NCBI RefSeq assembly: GCF_003258515.1
Contig: NZ_QGEH01000004.1
Coordinates: forward strand, 186,001-250,000
Reading direction: 5' to 3'
DNA: 64,000 nt
Source of the DNA: Marinobacter bohaiensis
GTDB lineage: Bacteria > Pseudomonadota > Gammaproteobacteria > Pseudomonadales > Oleiphilaceae
The translations under genes and the position numbers were made by a program. The notes below the pieces were generated by a model that was given only the letters and a program-made list of their open reading frames with translations, was not told the DNA's origin and made no database searches. Of this stretch, positions 53,401 through 61,733 are shown piece by piece. How positions within the stretch are numbered: the first letter of the stretch is position 1; each line of letters starts with the position of its first letter.

Positions 53401-54209
53401 TTTCACTACCGCTGTACCAGGTCGACGCCTTCGCCCACCAGCCGTTTAGCGGCAATCCGGCGGCCGTCATGCCGCTCGATCACTGGCTGCCGGACGCGCA
53501 GATGCAGGCGATCGCCGGTGAGAACAACCTGTCGGAAACCGCCTTCCTCGTGCGCGAGCCGGCCGGCAGCGAGGCCGACTTCCATATCCGCTGGTTCACC
53601 CCCGGCACCGAAGTGCCCCTGTGCGGCCACGCCACCCTGGCCTCCGCCTGGGTGCTGTTCCATCGGCTGGGCTGGACGGACGAGGTCGTCCGCTTTCGCT
53701 CTTTGAGCGGCCCTCTGGCCGTCCGCCAGCTCGACAACGACTGGCTGGAACTGGATTTCCCCAGCCTGCCGTTCGATGCGATGGCGACGCCCAACCTCAT
53801 CCGCGAAGCCATCCCCGGTGCGCCGGACGAGGTCTACCGGGTCAATGTCGACGCCAACTATCTGGTGGTTCTGGAGAGCGAGGCGGCGGTACGCGCGCTG
53901 AATCCGGACCTGCGTCGGCTGAAGCAGCTTGAGCGCGGCGGCGTGATCGTTACCGCGCCCGGTGACGCCGAGTCACGCGATTTCATCAGCCGTTACTTTT
54001 GCCCCGCCGACGGCATCGACGAAGACCCAGTCACCGGCTCCATCCACAGCGTGCTGACGCCGTTCTGGGCCGAGCGCCTAGGAAAAACCGAGTTGCGGGC
54101 ACAACAGGTGTCCACCCGGGGCGGCGAACTGCGCTGTCGGCTGGCCGGCGATCGCGTGCGAATCGCCGGCCAGGCGGTGCCTTTCCTGGAGGGGCAGGTG
54201 AATTTCTGA
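53397..54209 (+). CDS. PhzF family isomerase/epimerase-like protein
   Basis: The 270 residues are of PhzF type. The N-terminus LYQVDAFAHQPFSGNPAAV and the later CGHATLASAWVL and EDPVTGSIHSVL are the three family blocks; Glu in NNLSETAF is the likely proton-shuttling residue. PhzF catalyses an isomerisation in phenazine synthesis, but single genomic PhzF-like genes usually have other roles. The ATG at 53397 overlaps the previous stop. Confidence 0.92.
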   Translation: MISLPLYQVDAFAHQPFSGNPAAVMPLDHWLPDAQMQAIAGENNLSETAFLVREPAGSEADFHIRWFTPGTEVPLCGHATLASAWVLFHRLGWTDEVVRFRSLSGPLAVRQLDNDWLELDFPSLPFDAMATPNLIREAIPGAPDEVYRVNVDANYLVVLESEAAVRALNPDLRRLKQLERGGVIVTAPGDAESRDFISRYFCPADGIDEDPVTGSIHSVLTPFWAERLGKTELRAQQVSTRGGELRCRLAGDRVRIAGQAVPFLEGQVNF

Positions 54210-54233
54210 GCAGGATTTGAGCCAGAACAGGCG

Positions 54234-54266
54234 TCCTGCAGGATCAGGCAATCATCCTGCAGGATC
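54234..54266. promoter_or_regulatory. Paired TCCTGCAGGA palindromes upstream of the alcohol dehydrogenase
   Basis: TCCTGCAGGA is present at 54234-54243 and 54255-54264, with 21 bp between centres, and ATC flanks each 3' side. The second is part of ATCCTGCAGGAT. Two palindromes two helical turns apart suit a pair of dimeric repressor or activator binding sites. They lie about 80-110 bp upstream of the dehydrogenase ATG, after the PhzF stop. Confidence 0.55.
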
Positions 54267-54343
54267 GTCGGTGTTCGCCGTCGGGCACGACAGGCACAGT
54301 CGAGGGGTTTCTTATTCACTCCCGTCCAGGAGGACAACCCGTT

Positions 54344-55399
54344 ATGGCGAATACCAAGGCTTATGCCGCCCAGTCCGAAACATCGGGCGTTGCCCCATTT
54401 CGCATTGATCGCCGCGAACCCCGCCCGGACGACGTGTCCATCGAAATCGATTATTGCGGCGTCTGCCACACCGATATCCACTTCGCCGAGAACGATTGGG
54501 GCATGACCCAGTACCCGGTGGTTCCGGGCCACGAGATCGTCGGCCGCGTGACCGCCGTTGGCAGCGACGTCACCGGATTCCAGGTAGGCGACGTGGTCGG
54601 TGTCGGCTGCATGGTGGATTCCTGCCGCCAGTGTTCCGCTTGCGAAGCCGGTCTGGAGCAGTACTGCCTGGAAGGCAACACCCCCACCTACAACGGCGAG
54701 GATCGTCACGATCATTCCGTCACTTACGGCGGTTACTCCGAGCAGGTCGTGGTGAGCGAGCGTTTTGTCGTCAAGGTGCCGGAAAAACTGGATCCGGCCG
54801 CAGCGGCACCGCTGCTGTGCGCGGGCATCACCACCTATTCACCGCTGCGTCACTACGGCGTGAAAGCCGGCGACCGGGTCGGCGTCATCGGCATGGGCGG
54901 TCTGGGCCATATGGGCGTGAAGTTCGCGAAGGCCCTGGGCGCGGAAGTAACCATCTTCACCCGCTCCGATAGCAAGGTGGCCGAAGCCAAGAAGCAGGGC
55001 GCGGACCACGTCATCATCTCCACCGACGAGGAGCAGATGGCCGCTGCCGCCGAGACGTTCGATGTCATGCTCGATACCGTACCGGTCCAGCACGACCTGA
55101 ACCCATACCTGAACAGCCTCAAGTTCGATGGCAAGCACATCATCGTGGGCCTGCTCGAGCCGGTGGATCCCGCACTGGAAGCGGCAGCCCTGGTCATGAA
55201 GCGCCGTGTCCTGGCGGGCTCGCTGATCGGCGGCATGCCGGAAACCCAGGAGGTGCTGGATTTCTGCGCCGAGCACGACATCACCTGCGATATCGAAATG
55301 CTCGACATCCAGAACATCAACGCCGCCTACGAGCGCATGAAGAAGGGTGACGTGAAGTACCGTTTCGTCATCGACATGCAAACACTGAAGGCGGCCTGA
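54344..55399 (+). CDS. Zinc-dependent NAD(P) alcohol dehydrogenase (YahK/CAD type)
   Basis: The 351-residue MDR enzyme reduces aldehydes. Catalytic-zinc ligands are in YCGVCHTD and GHEIVG. The structural zinc has four cysteines (SCRQC, SAC, QYC), and the cofactor loop is GMGGLGHMG. It resembles cinnamyl-type alcohol dehydrogenases such as YahK. AGGAGG lies in the leader (54330-54335). It is a single gene. A strong hairpin follows it. Confidence 0.94.
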   Translation: MANTKAYAAQSETSGVAPFRIDRREPRPDDVSIEIDYCGVCHTDIHFAENDWGMTQYPVVPGHEIVGRVTAVGSDVTGFQVGDVVGVGCMVDSCRQCSACEAGLEQYCLEGNTPTYNGEDRHDHSVTYGGYSEQVVVSERFVVKVPEKLDPAAAAPLLCAGITTYSPLRHYGVKAGDRVGVIGMGGLGHMGVKFAKALGAEVTIFTRSDSKVAEAKKQGADHVIISTDEEQMAAAAETFDVMLDTVPVQHDLNPYLNSLKFDGKHIIVGLLEPVDPALEAAALVMKRRVLAGSLIGGMPETQEVLDFCAEHDITCDIEMLDIQNINAAYERMKKGDVKYRFVIDMQTLKAA

Positions 55400-55410
55400 T
55401 TCCGCCTGTC

Positions 55411-55435
55411 TCCGGTCGGGCGCTGCCCGACCGGA
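55411..55435. terminator. Hairpin between convergent dehydrogenase and pirin genes
   Basis: A perfect 11-bp stem (TCCGGTCGGGC 55411-55421, GCCCGACCGGA 55425-55435) with a 3-nt loop lies 12 bp after one stop and 17 bp before the other. It has no T-run, so it is probably a shared, weak or protein-dependent terminator. Confidence 0.55.
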
Positions 55436-55451
55436 AACCTTCGCCCCGCCG

Positions 55452-56399
55452 TTATCCCGGTATCTTCCAGGGAATCGGCGGCGGCATCAGTTTCTCGCCG
55501 TTGTATCCCGGCACCTCCCCGAAACGCTCGCTACCGGTTTCCCACTTCAACTGGGCCCGGGCGATCTCCTCTTTCGAATAGCCCACAAAATTCCACCACA
55601 TAAGAATCTCGTCTTCGACGGGTTCGCCACCGAGAAAGATCGCGCGGCCGCCGGCCGGGGCCTCGATATCGATGCGGTTACGCCCTGTGCCCAGGTACGC
55701 CAGCTGGTCGGCGCCAAAGGTTTCGCCATCCACCCGGAAGTCGCCCTCAAGCGGTAGCAGTCCGTATTCGTAATCAGGCCGGAGCGGGAGGTGGAAGGCG
55801 CCGCCCGCCGGATGATGGATGTCCATGCCAAGCAACGGCGCAAACAGCAGCGTCGGCGCGTTGTGATCCCGGAAGTGGCCGGCCAGGAGGGTCATGTCAG
55901 CGCCCTGCTCTTCCCAGCGCGGCAGGTAGGGATAGTGATCGAAGCGCGGATCGGTTTCGCGGTCGGCGTAAGGCAGGGCGATCCAGAGCTGGACGGCATG
56001 CAGCGCGCCCGAGGCCTCCACCGATTCCTCGGTGTGGGCGATGCCCCGACCGGCGGTCATCAGGTTAACCTCACCCGGGCGGATCACCTGCCTTGAGCCC
56101 AGGCTGTCCCGGTGCAGGATCTCGCCCTCGATCATCCAGGTGAAGGTCTGCAGACCGATATGAGGATGCGGTCCTACACGCATGCCGGCCTCACCAGGCT
56201 GAAGCGTTACCGGGCCGATGTGATCCAGGAAACACCAGGCGCCGATCATTCGTCGCTCCCGGGTGGGCACGGATCGGGCCACGGGAATGCCGCCCACCTC
56301 GCTGGTTCGGGCAGCCACCCGCTGGATGTCGCGGCGCCCGTCGACAGTGGGGCAGTCCCTCGACGAGGACAGCGAAGGCGTCTTCTCGATGTTGCTCAT
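55452..56399 (-). CDS. Pirin family protein
   Basis: The 315 residues form a double cupin. The metal site lies in PHPHIGLQTFTWMIEGE (His-rich), with another His in GRGIAHTEES. Family members act as quercetin dioxygenases or redox regulators. The ATG at 56399 fits the core; an extension to 56519 crosses intergenic DNA. It is convergent with the dehydrogenase and divergent from the BaiN-like gene. Confidence 0.92.
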   Translation of the reverse strand: MSNIEKTPSLSSSRDCPTVDGRRDIQRVAARTSEVGGIPVARSVPTRERRMIGAWCFLDHIGPVTLQPGEAGMRVGPHPHIGLQTFTWMIEGEILHRDSLGSRQVIRPGEVNLMTAGRGIAHTEESVEASGALHAVQLWIALPYADRETDPRFDHYPYLPRWEEQGADMTLLAGHFRDHNAPTLLFAPLLGMDIHHPAGGAFHLPLRPDYEYGLLPLEGDFRVDGETFGADQLAYLGTGRNRIDIEAPAGGRAIFLGGEPVEDEILMWWNFVGYSKEEIARAQLKWETGSERFGEVPGYNGEKLMPPPIPWKIPG

Positions 56400-56540
56400 C
56401 ACCGCTCCTGGGCCACGCAGGCATTTTAGCTTTTGGGCATTGATCCTGTTTTTATTATAGCCAAAGGTGGCATCGCAAGACGGGCGCGGTCGAAAACCGT
56501 ATAATCCCCGGCCAGTCATTCACCCGCCAGTGTCCCGATC

Positions 56541-57722
56541 ATGCCCGCAAACTACGATGTCATCATTATCGGCGCCGGGGCCGCTGGCCTGATGTGCGCC
56601 GCCACGGCCGGCTATCGCGGACGCCGCGTGCTGGTCATCGACCACGCCAGCAAGGCGGGCAAGAAGATCCTCATGTCCGGAGGCGGACGCTGTAACTTCA
56701 CCAACCTCAACAGCACGCCGTCCAACTTTCTCTCCGCCAACCCGCACTTCTGCATTTCGGCGCTCAAACGCTACACGCCACAGCATTTCCTCGACCTGGT
56801 GGAGCGCCACGGCATCGAACACGAAGAAAAGGCGGCGGGGCAGCTGTTCTGCCGGGATTCCAGCAAGGACATCGTCAACCTGCTGCTGACCGAGTGCGAG
56901 TGGGCTGGCGCCGAGGTGCGACTGAAGACGACGGTGAACAAGGTGGAACCTCTGGCGGAAGGCTTCCGACTGAGAACCGGCAGCGGCCCGCTGGAATGCG
57001 CGTCATTGGTGATTGCATGCGGCGGGCTGTCGATCCCGACCCTCGGCGCGACCGGCTTCGGCTACGACATCGCTCGCCAGTTCGGACTGGAAGTCCTGCC
57101 CACCCGCGCCGGCCTGGTGCCCTTCACCCTGCATCCGGAACTCAAGGAACAGCTGGCGCCGCTGTCCGGCATCAGTTGCCCGGTGGACGTGCACTGCAAC
57201 GGCGAACACTTCCGCGAACCCATGCTGGTGACGCATCGTGGCCTCAGTGGCCCGTCCATGCTACAAATCTCCAGTTTCTGGGAGCCCGGCGATGCGCTGG
57301 CCGTCGACCTCCTGCCCGGCGAGAATGCCGCCGAAGCGTTGATGGCACAACGCAAGGCCAGGCCCCAATCGACAGTGGCCCACTACCTGAACCAGCACCT
57401 GCCCAAGCGCTTCGCCCAGGCGTTCAACGACCTGAACGGGTGGCAGGGCCCGTTGCAGGGCTACAAGAACAGCGACATCGAGCAGGTGGCCCAGACGCTC
57501 AATCGCTGGCACATCAAACCCGCCGGCACGGAAGGCTACCGCACTGCCGAGGTGACCCTGGGCGGCGTGGATACGCGGCAGCTGTCATCGCGCACCATGG
57601 CGGTCAACGATCGCCCCGATCTCTTCTTTATCGGCGAAGTGGTCGACGTCACCGGCCACCTGGGCGGCCATAATTTTCAGTGGGCCTGGGCCTCCGGCGT
57701 GGCGGCCGGGAACGCGGCCTGA
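56541..57722 (+). CDS. BaiN/HI0933-like FAD-dependent oxidoreductase
   Basis: The 393 residues begin with a dinucleotide-binding GAGAAGLMCA (about 11-20), then KKILMSGGGRCNFTN, the HI0933/YhiN hallmark, and end with TGHLGGHNFQWAWASG. The family includes the bile-acid reductase BaiN, but most members have unknown substrates. No clear SD motif precedes the ATG. It is convergent with the MFS gene, with a 7-bp gap. Confidence 0.93.
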   Translation: MPANYDVIIIGAGAAGLMCAATAGYRGRRVLVIDHASKAGKKILMSGGGRCNFTNLNSTPSNFLSANPHFCISALKRYTPQHFLDLVERHGIEHEEKAAGQLFCRDSSKDIVNLLLTECEWAGAEVRLKTTVNKVEPLAEGFRLRTGSGPLECASLVIACGGLSIPTLGATGFGYDIARQFGLEVLPTRAGLVPFTLHPELKEQLAPLSGISCPVDVHCNGEHFREPMLVTHRGLSGPSMLQISSFWEPGDALAVDLLPGENAAEALMAQRKARPQSTVAHYLNQHLPKRFAQAFNDLNGWQGPLQGYKNSDIEQVAQTLNRWHIKPAGTEGYRTAEVTLGGVDTRQLSSRTMAVNDRPDLFFIGEVVDVTGHLGGHNFQWAWASGVAAGNAA

Positions 57723-57729
57723 CGCTGAG

Positions 57730-58953
57730 TCAGACCGCCGCCGGCGCCAGGTTGTCGACCCGCCGTTCACGGATTCCGGCGTGCAAGGCGACCGCCACCA
57801 GGCTCAGGGCTACACCGGCCCACCAGACTGCGTCGTAGTTGCCTGTCCGCTCGTAGATCCAGCCGCCCAGCCATACGCCGGTAAAACTGCCCAACTGGTG
57901 GCCCAGGAACACCACGCCGTAGAGCGTCGCCATGTAGCGCGTGCCGAACATGGTCGCCACCAGGCCGGTGGTGGGCGGCACCGTCGCCAGCCACAGGAAC
58001 CCGGTCAGGCAACTGAACGTCAGCACCGATGCCAGCGACAGCGGCAGTACCAGAAGGGCTACGGTCACGACGCCGCGAGTGATGTAGATGAACATCAACA
58101 CCCGCTTCATGGAGACGCGACCGGAAATATAGCCGGACACCATGGCCCCCACCACGTTGCATAGCCCGATCAAACCGATGGACCAGGCCGCCACATCCGG
58201 ATCGAAACCGTTGTCCGTCAGGTAGCCCGGAAAATGTACGGTGATGAAAGCAAGATGGAAACCGCACACGAAGAAGCCGAGGGTTAACAGCCAGTAGGAC
58301 AGATGCCCGCGAGCCAACCCGATGGTCCGCGCCATGCTGTCTTCGCCCGTGGCGCTGACGCCGGCGGAGCCGGGCTTGACCCAACGCGCCAGGGGCATGG
58401 CCAGGGCGATCATTCCCAGCGCCATCAGACCCATGACGTGCAGCGCACCGGTCCAGCCCAGCCAGTCAATGAACTGCTGCGCCAGCGGCACGATCAGGAA
58501 CTGCCCCATGGAACCGGCCGCCGTACCCACGCCCAGCACCCACTGCCGGTCGTCCTCGCTGACCGCCTTAGCCATCAGCGGCAGCACGATCCCGAAACCG
58601 GTTCCGGCGATGCCAGCGCCTACCAGAAGCCCGGCGCCCATGTGCAGCCCCCAGGGCGTCTGCACGCCCCCGGTGATCCAGAGCCCGGCGGCGTAGAGCA
58701 AAGCGCCCACCACCAACACCCGCACGTTACCGAAACGGTCCGCCAGACCGCCCGCCAGGACCGCGATGAGCCCCCAGGCCAGGTTCTGGATCGCCAGTGC
58801 CAGACCAATCAGATCCCGCCCCCAGTCGTTGGCGGCCGACATGGGCTGCACGAAAAGCCCGAAACTGGCGCGAAACCCGAACGCCAGCATCAGCAGGCAG
58901 GAGCCGGCGGCAATGATAAACCAGGCCGAAGCCGGCAGGCGGGGAAAGGTCAT
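57730..58953 (-). CDS. MFS transporter
   Basis: The 407-residue protein is predicted to have 12 membrane helices, arranged 6+6 with a polar loop near residue 200. GLADRFGNVRVL (about 66-77) is the loop 2-3 MFS motif, and a second copy is weaker. The sequence resembles oxalate/formate-type or monocarboxylate carriers (N-terminus FRASFGLFVQPMS). AGGAT precedes the ATG. The substrate is unknown. Confidence 0.92.
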   Translation of the reverse strand: MTFPRLPASAWFIIAAGSCLLMLAFGFRASFGLFVQPMSAANDWGRDLIGLALAIQNLAWGLIAVLAGGLADRFGNVRVLVVGALLYAAGLWITGGVQTPWGLHMGAGLLVGAGIAGTGFGIVLPLMAKAVSEDDRQWVLGVGTAAGSMGQFLIVPLAQQFIDWLGWTGALHVMGLMALGMIALAMPLARWVKPGSAGVSATGEDSMARTIGLARGHLSYWLLTLGFFVCGFHLAFITVHFPGYLTDNGFDPDVAAWSIGLIGLCNVVGAMVSGYISGRVSMKRVLMFIYITRGVVTVALLVLPLSLASVLTFSCLTGFLWLATVPPTTGLVATMFGTRYMATLYGVVFLGHQLGSFTGVWLGGWIYERTGNYDAVWWAGVALSLVAVALHAGIRERRVDNLAPAAV

Positions 58954-59080
58954 AGGATCATCCTGGTTGTCTGGTAGGGGCGCCGCTCATCCGCAGGTGG
59001 CCAAGCCCGTAACCGTTCTTTTTTGCGGCATTCACGCGATGATAAACCGAAACGACGATGGCCGCCTCGCTACCGGACCG

Positions 59081-60160
59081 CTAACCGCCGAAGGCGGACG
59101 CCCGTTCCAGCTCCTCGCCCAGTCGCACCACCAGTTCGCCCGCCGGCAACGCGCGGGCCAGGGCCGCACCCTGCCCTGCCCAGCAAGCGTCGAAGCCGGA
59201 CTCGCCGTTCGCCCGCGCGGCGGCCTTGAGCGCCTTGCCGGCGGTGTAGGTGATCGGATAGTCGGGCAGCTCCGGGCCGCCGGGGCCGTCCACCTCTTTC
59301 CACCAGCGATCGACGAAGCCCCGCGCCGGGCGACCGGAGATGACCGACGTGATGGCGGTACGGATGGCGGCACCCGCCTGGAAGCGGGCGCGGTAGGCGT
59401 CGTCGGCGGCCGATTCCGGCGTCAGGATAAAGGCGGTGCCCATCTGCACGCCCACGGCGCCCAGGTCCAGGGCAGCGCGAATGCCGCGCCCGTCCATGAT
59501 GCCGCCGGCGGCGATCACCGGCAGGCGGCATTGGGCCGCAAGCAGCCGCACCAGAGGCAAGGTGCCCAAATCCGGATCACCGCGCTGGGGATCGAACACG
59601 CCGCTATGGCCGCCGGCTTCCCGCCCCTGGGCGATGATGCCATGCAGGCCAGCGCTCTGGATTTCCTGGGCCTCGAACAGACTGGTGGCCGTGGCCAACA
59701 GGGTGATGCCGGCATCGCGCAGGGCGTCGATCCAGTCCTGCCGCGGCAGGCCGAAGTGAAAGCTGACCACCGCCGGCTGGGTCTCCAGCAGCAGATCCAG
59801 CATGGCGCGGTTTTCCAGAAAGCTGGGGTACGGTGTTTCGAGGGACTTCGGCGGCTCCGCGCCGACGGCGTTGAACCTGGGTGCCAGGTAATCGAGCCAG
59901 GCCGACTCGCGTTCCCCATCGGGTTTGGCCGGCGCATGGCAAAACACGTTCACGTTGAAGGGGCGGCGGGTCAGACCCTCGGTCTTTTCGATCATCGCCC
60001 GCGCCTGCTCCACGGAACTGCCGCCGATGCCAATCGAACCCAGGCCGCCGGCGTTGGACACCGCAGCGGCCAGATCCGGCGTCGACACACCGACCATGGG
60101 CGCCTGGATCACCGGTTGCGAGAGACGAATACGGCCCAGGGCCATGCTGAAATCAACCAC
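59081..60160 (-). CDS. Nitronate monooxygenase-like flavoprotein
   Basis: The 359 residues form a TIM-barrel FMN enzyme: PVIQAPMVGVS at the start, AGGLGSIG, and a later VIAAGGIMDGRG for phosphate binding, all class I/II NMO features. NMO oxidises propionate-3-nitronate and related compounds. The GTG at 60160 is chosen because AGGAGG lies seven bases upstream; the ATG at 60145 and a TTG at 60166 are alternatives. It is a single gene next to the desaturase. Confidence 0.92.
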   Translation of the reverse strand: MVDFSMALGRIRLSQPVIQAPMVGVSTPDLAAAVSNAGGLGSIGIGGSSVEQARAMIEKTEGLTRRPFNVNVFCHAPAKPDGERESAWLDYLAPRFNAVGAEPPKSLETPYPSFLENRAMLDLLLETQPAVVSFHFGLPRQDWIDALRDAGITLLATATSLFEAQEIQSAGLHGIIAQGREAGGHSGVFDPQRGDPDLGTLPLVRLLAAQCRLPVIAAGGIMDGRGIRAALDLGAVGVQMGTAFILTPESAADDAYRARFQAGAAIRTAITSVISGRPARGFVDRWWKEVDGPGGPELPDYPITYTAGKALKAAARANGESGFDACWAGQGAALARALPAGELVVRLGEELERASAFGG

Positions 60161-60343
60161 GATCAAACCTCCTGTTATCCACCGTCGGCGTACTGAAGGT
60201 CTGAAAATAACACCTGTATGCCCCCATGCGGGAGTGCGCGGTGGTTATTACGAAAATCAACGGGGTGAATGCCAGGGTAGGCCGCGGTCCGGTCAGACAC
60301 TGTGGCCGCTGCGGTGGGGAGAGCAACGCGGGGAAGCCAGCAT

Positions 60344-60376
60344 CAGGCAGCCCGGCTGATCAGGCCGGGCTGCCTG
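60344..60376 (-). terminator. Hairpin after the acyl-ACP desaturase gene
   Basis: A perfect 13-bp stem (CAGGCAGCCCGGC / GCCGGGCTGCCTG) with a 7-nt loop lies eight bases after the stop. The tail lacks a T-run, so it is probably an mRNA-stabilising hairpin or a weak terminator. Confidence 0.6.
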
Positions 60377-60383
60377 GCGGAAT

Positions 60384-61358
60384 TCAGACCTCGAATTCCA
60401 TGATCCGCTGGTTGATGAAATCGAAGGTGAAACTCTTGGAACGCATGCGGCGCTCCAGAATGTCCGCCAGTTTGTCCAGACGCTTGGGCACGGCCATCAT
60501 CTTGTCCTGGGCTTCGCGGCCCGCCGCGTCCACCGGCGTCAGGTCGGCGATGCCCCAGCTGTCCAGGCACTCCTGGACGACTTTGCGGTAATCGCGCGGG
60601 CCATAGATGTTGGCGCGGTGCACCACGTCGGCCATGTCGTCGTAGCCGGCGATGTTGTGACCCGGCATCGCCAGGCGCGGCATGACTTTCAGCGCCGACT
60701 GCATCGCCTTTGTGCTGTCCACTTCCAGCAGCCCGCGGAAGGCGTCGCGATAGAAACGGAAATGACGGGATTCGTCCGCGGCGATGTGGCCCAGCAGGCG
60801 CTGGATCACCGGGTCGTACTTGGCCGCGATCTTGGCGGTGTTGGCGTGGGCAGACTGGGTGGCGCGTTCCTGCAGGCTGGTGTAGGCCAGCAGCTGGTAC
60901 GGGTCGTCGTGCCAGTCCGGGTCGAAACCGGCTTCCAGATAGAGGTACTGGAGCTTTTCAAAGGCTTCCATATTGAACACACGGGAGTCGCGCACGTAGT
61001 CGTGCAGGGCGCAGCCATGGCGGTCTTCCTCGGCGGTCCACAGGAAGTTCCAGCGCTCCCAGGCGTTGCCGGTACCCAGATGCACCGCAATCAGGCGATG
61101 GAAATGCGGCAGCCCTTCTTCGGTCAGCAGGTTCAGGGCCAGGGAAACACGCACCGAATCCGGCAGACCACGGGCCCGCTCCTGCAGATCCTGGATGTAC
61201 TTGATCTGTTCAGCGGTCATGCCCTCACTGGCGGGCAGGAATTCGCTGGGCATCCACAGGCGCCGCTCGTCGATATGGCGCTGCATCAGTTCCTCGACCA
61301 GAGGCTCCAGCGACGCCAGGACCTCTCTCTTTTCTTGCACTTCAATCGCCGTAGCCAT
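60384..61358 (-). CDS. Acyl-ACP desaturase (di-iron)
   Basis: The 324 residues belong to the soluble acyl-ACP desaturase/ferritin-like family. Di-iron ligands are Glu80 or Glu81 (LLTEEGLPHF), Glu111 and His114 (EEDRHG), Glu164 (QERAT), and Glu196 and His199 (DESRHF). They insert a cis double bond into saturated acyl-ACP, adjusting membrane fluidity. GAGAGGAGA precedes the ATG at 61358. ATGTGCACAT, a perfect palindrome, sits 26 bp upstream and may be an operator. Homologues are common in Marinobacter and actinobacteria. Confidence 0.93.
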   Translation of the reverse strand: MATAIEVQEKREVLASLEPLVEELMQRHIDERRLWMPSEFLPASEGMTAEQIKYIQDLQERARGLPDSVRVSLALNLLTEEGLPHFHRLIAVHLGTGNAWERWNFLWTAEEDRHGCALHDYVRDSRVFNMEAFEKLQYLYLEAGFDPDWHDDPYQLLAYTSLQERATQSAHANTAKIAAKYDPVIQRLLGHIAADESRHFRFYRDAFRGLLEVDSTKAMQSALKVMPRLAMPGHNIAGYDDMADVVHRANIYGPRDYRKVVQECLDSWGIADLTPVDAAGREAQDKMMAVPKRLDKLADILERRMRSKSFTFDFINQRIMEFEV

Positions 61359-61383
61359 GTAGCTCTCCTCTCATCGAACCTTT

Positions 61384-61393
61384 ATGTGCACAT
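61384..61393. promoter_or_regulatory. Palindrome ATGTGCACAT in the desaturase leader
   Basis: A perfect 10-bp palindrome lies 26-35 bp before the desaturase start, in the leader. Its position suits a repressor site for a dimeric regulator. Random occurrence of a 10-bp palindrome is also possible. Confidence 0.3.
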
Positions 61394-61669
61394 CGAATCG
61401 TTCCGTGCCGCCTGCGCTGCAACTTGGCGCGTCCATATGCCGCGCAAACCGTTCGGCGTACACATGTCAGCTAAACCCTAAAATAGCACTGTGGAATTGG
61501 CCCGAACAATCCCTTTATGGCATCTATTCATTATGGTAATCGCCTTAATACCCTGGCGGCTTAAATGACGCCTTCCAAGCGTACGCCTGTGTTCTTAAAT
61601 TCGTGTGACACCCGCAAACCTGGCGGCTGATGCGCTCGCCGTGATTCTGATCATGACGATTTCATTAAA

Positions 61670-61698
61670 ATGTCACTTAACTGTCATCTTGCTGACAT
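61670..61698 (+). promoter_or_regulatory. Extended Pho box (three half-sites)
   Basis: ATGTCAC (61670-61676), CTGTCAT (61681-61687) and CTGACAT (61692-61698) are 7-bp direct repeats with 4-bp spacers, 11 bp apart, the PhoB layout. The middle copy is a perfect consensus half-site. A -10-like TTTATC follows (about 61711-61716). The gene at 61734 is therefore predicted to be phosphate-starvation induced. Confidence 0.85.
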
Positions 61699-61733
61699 AG
61701 GATGCCGTGCTTTATCGACCTGGAGTGTCCTCT

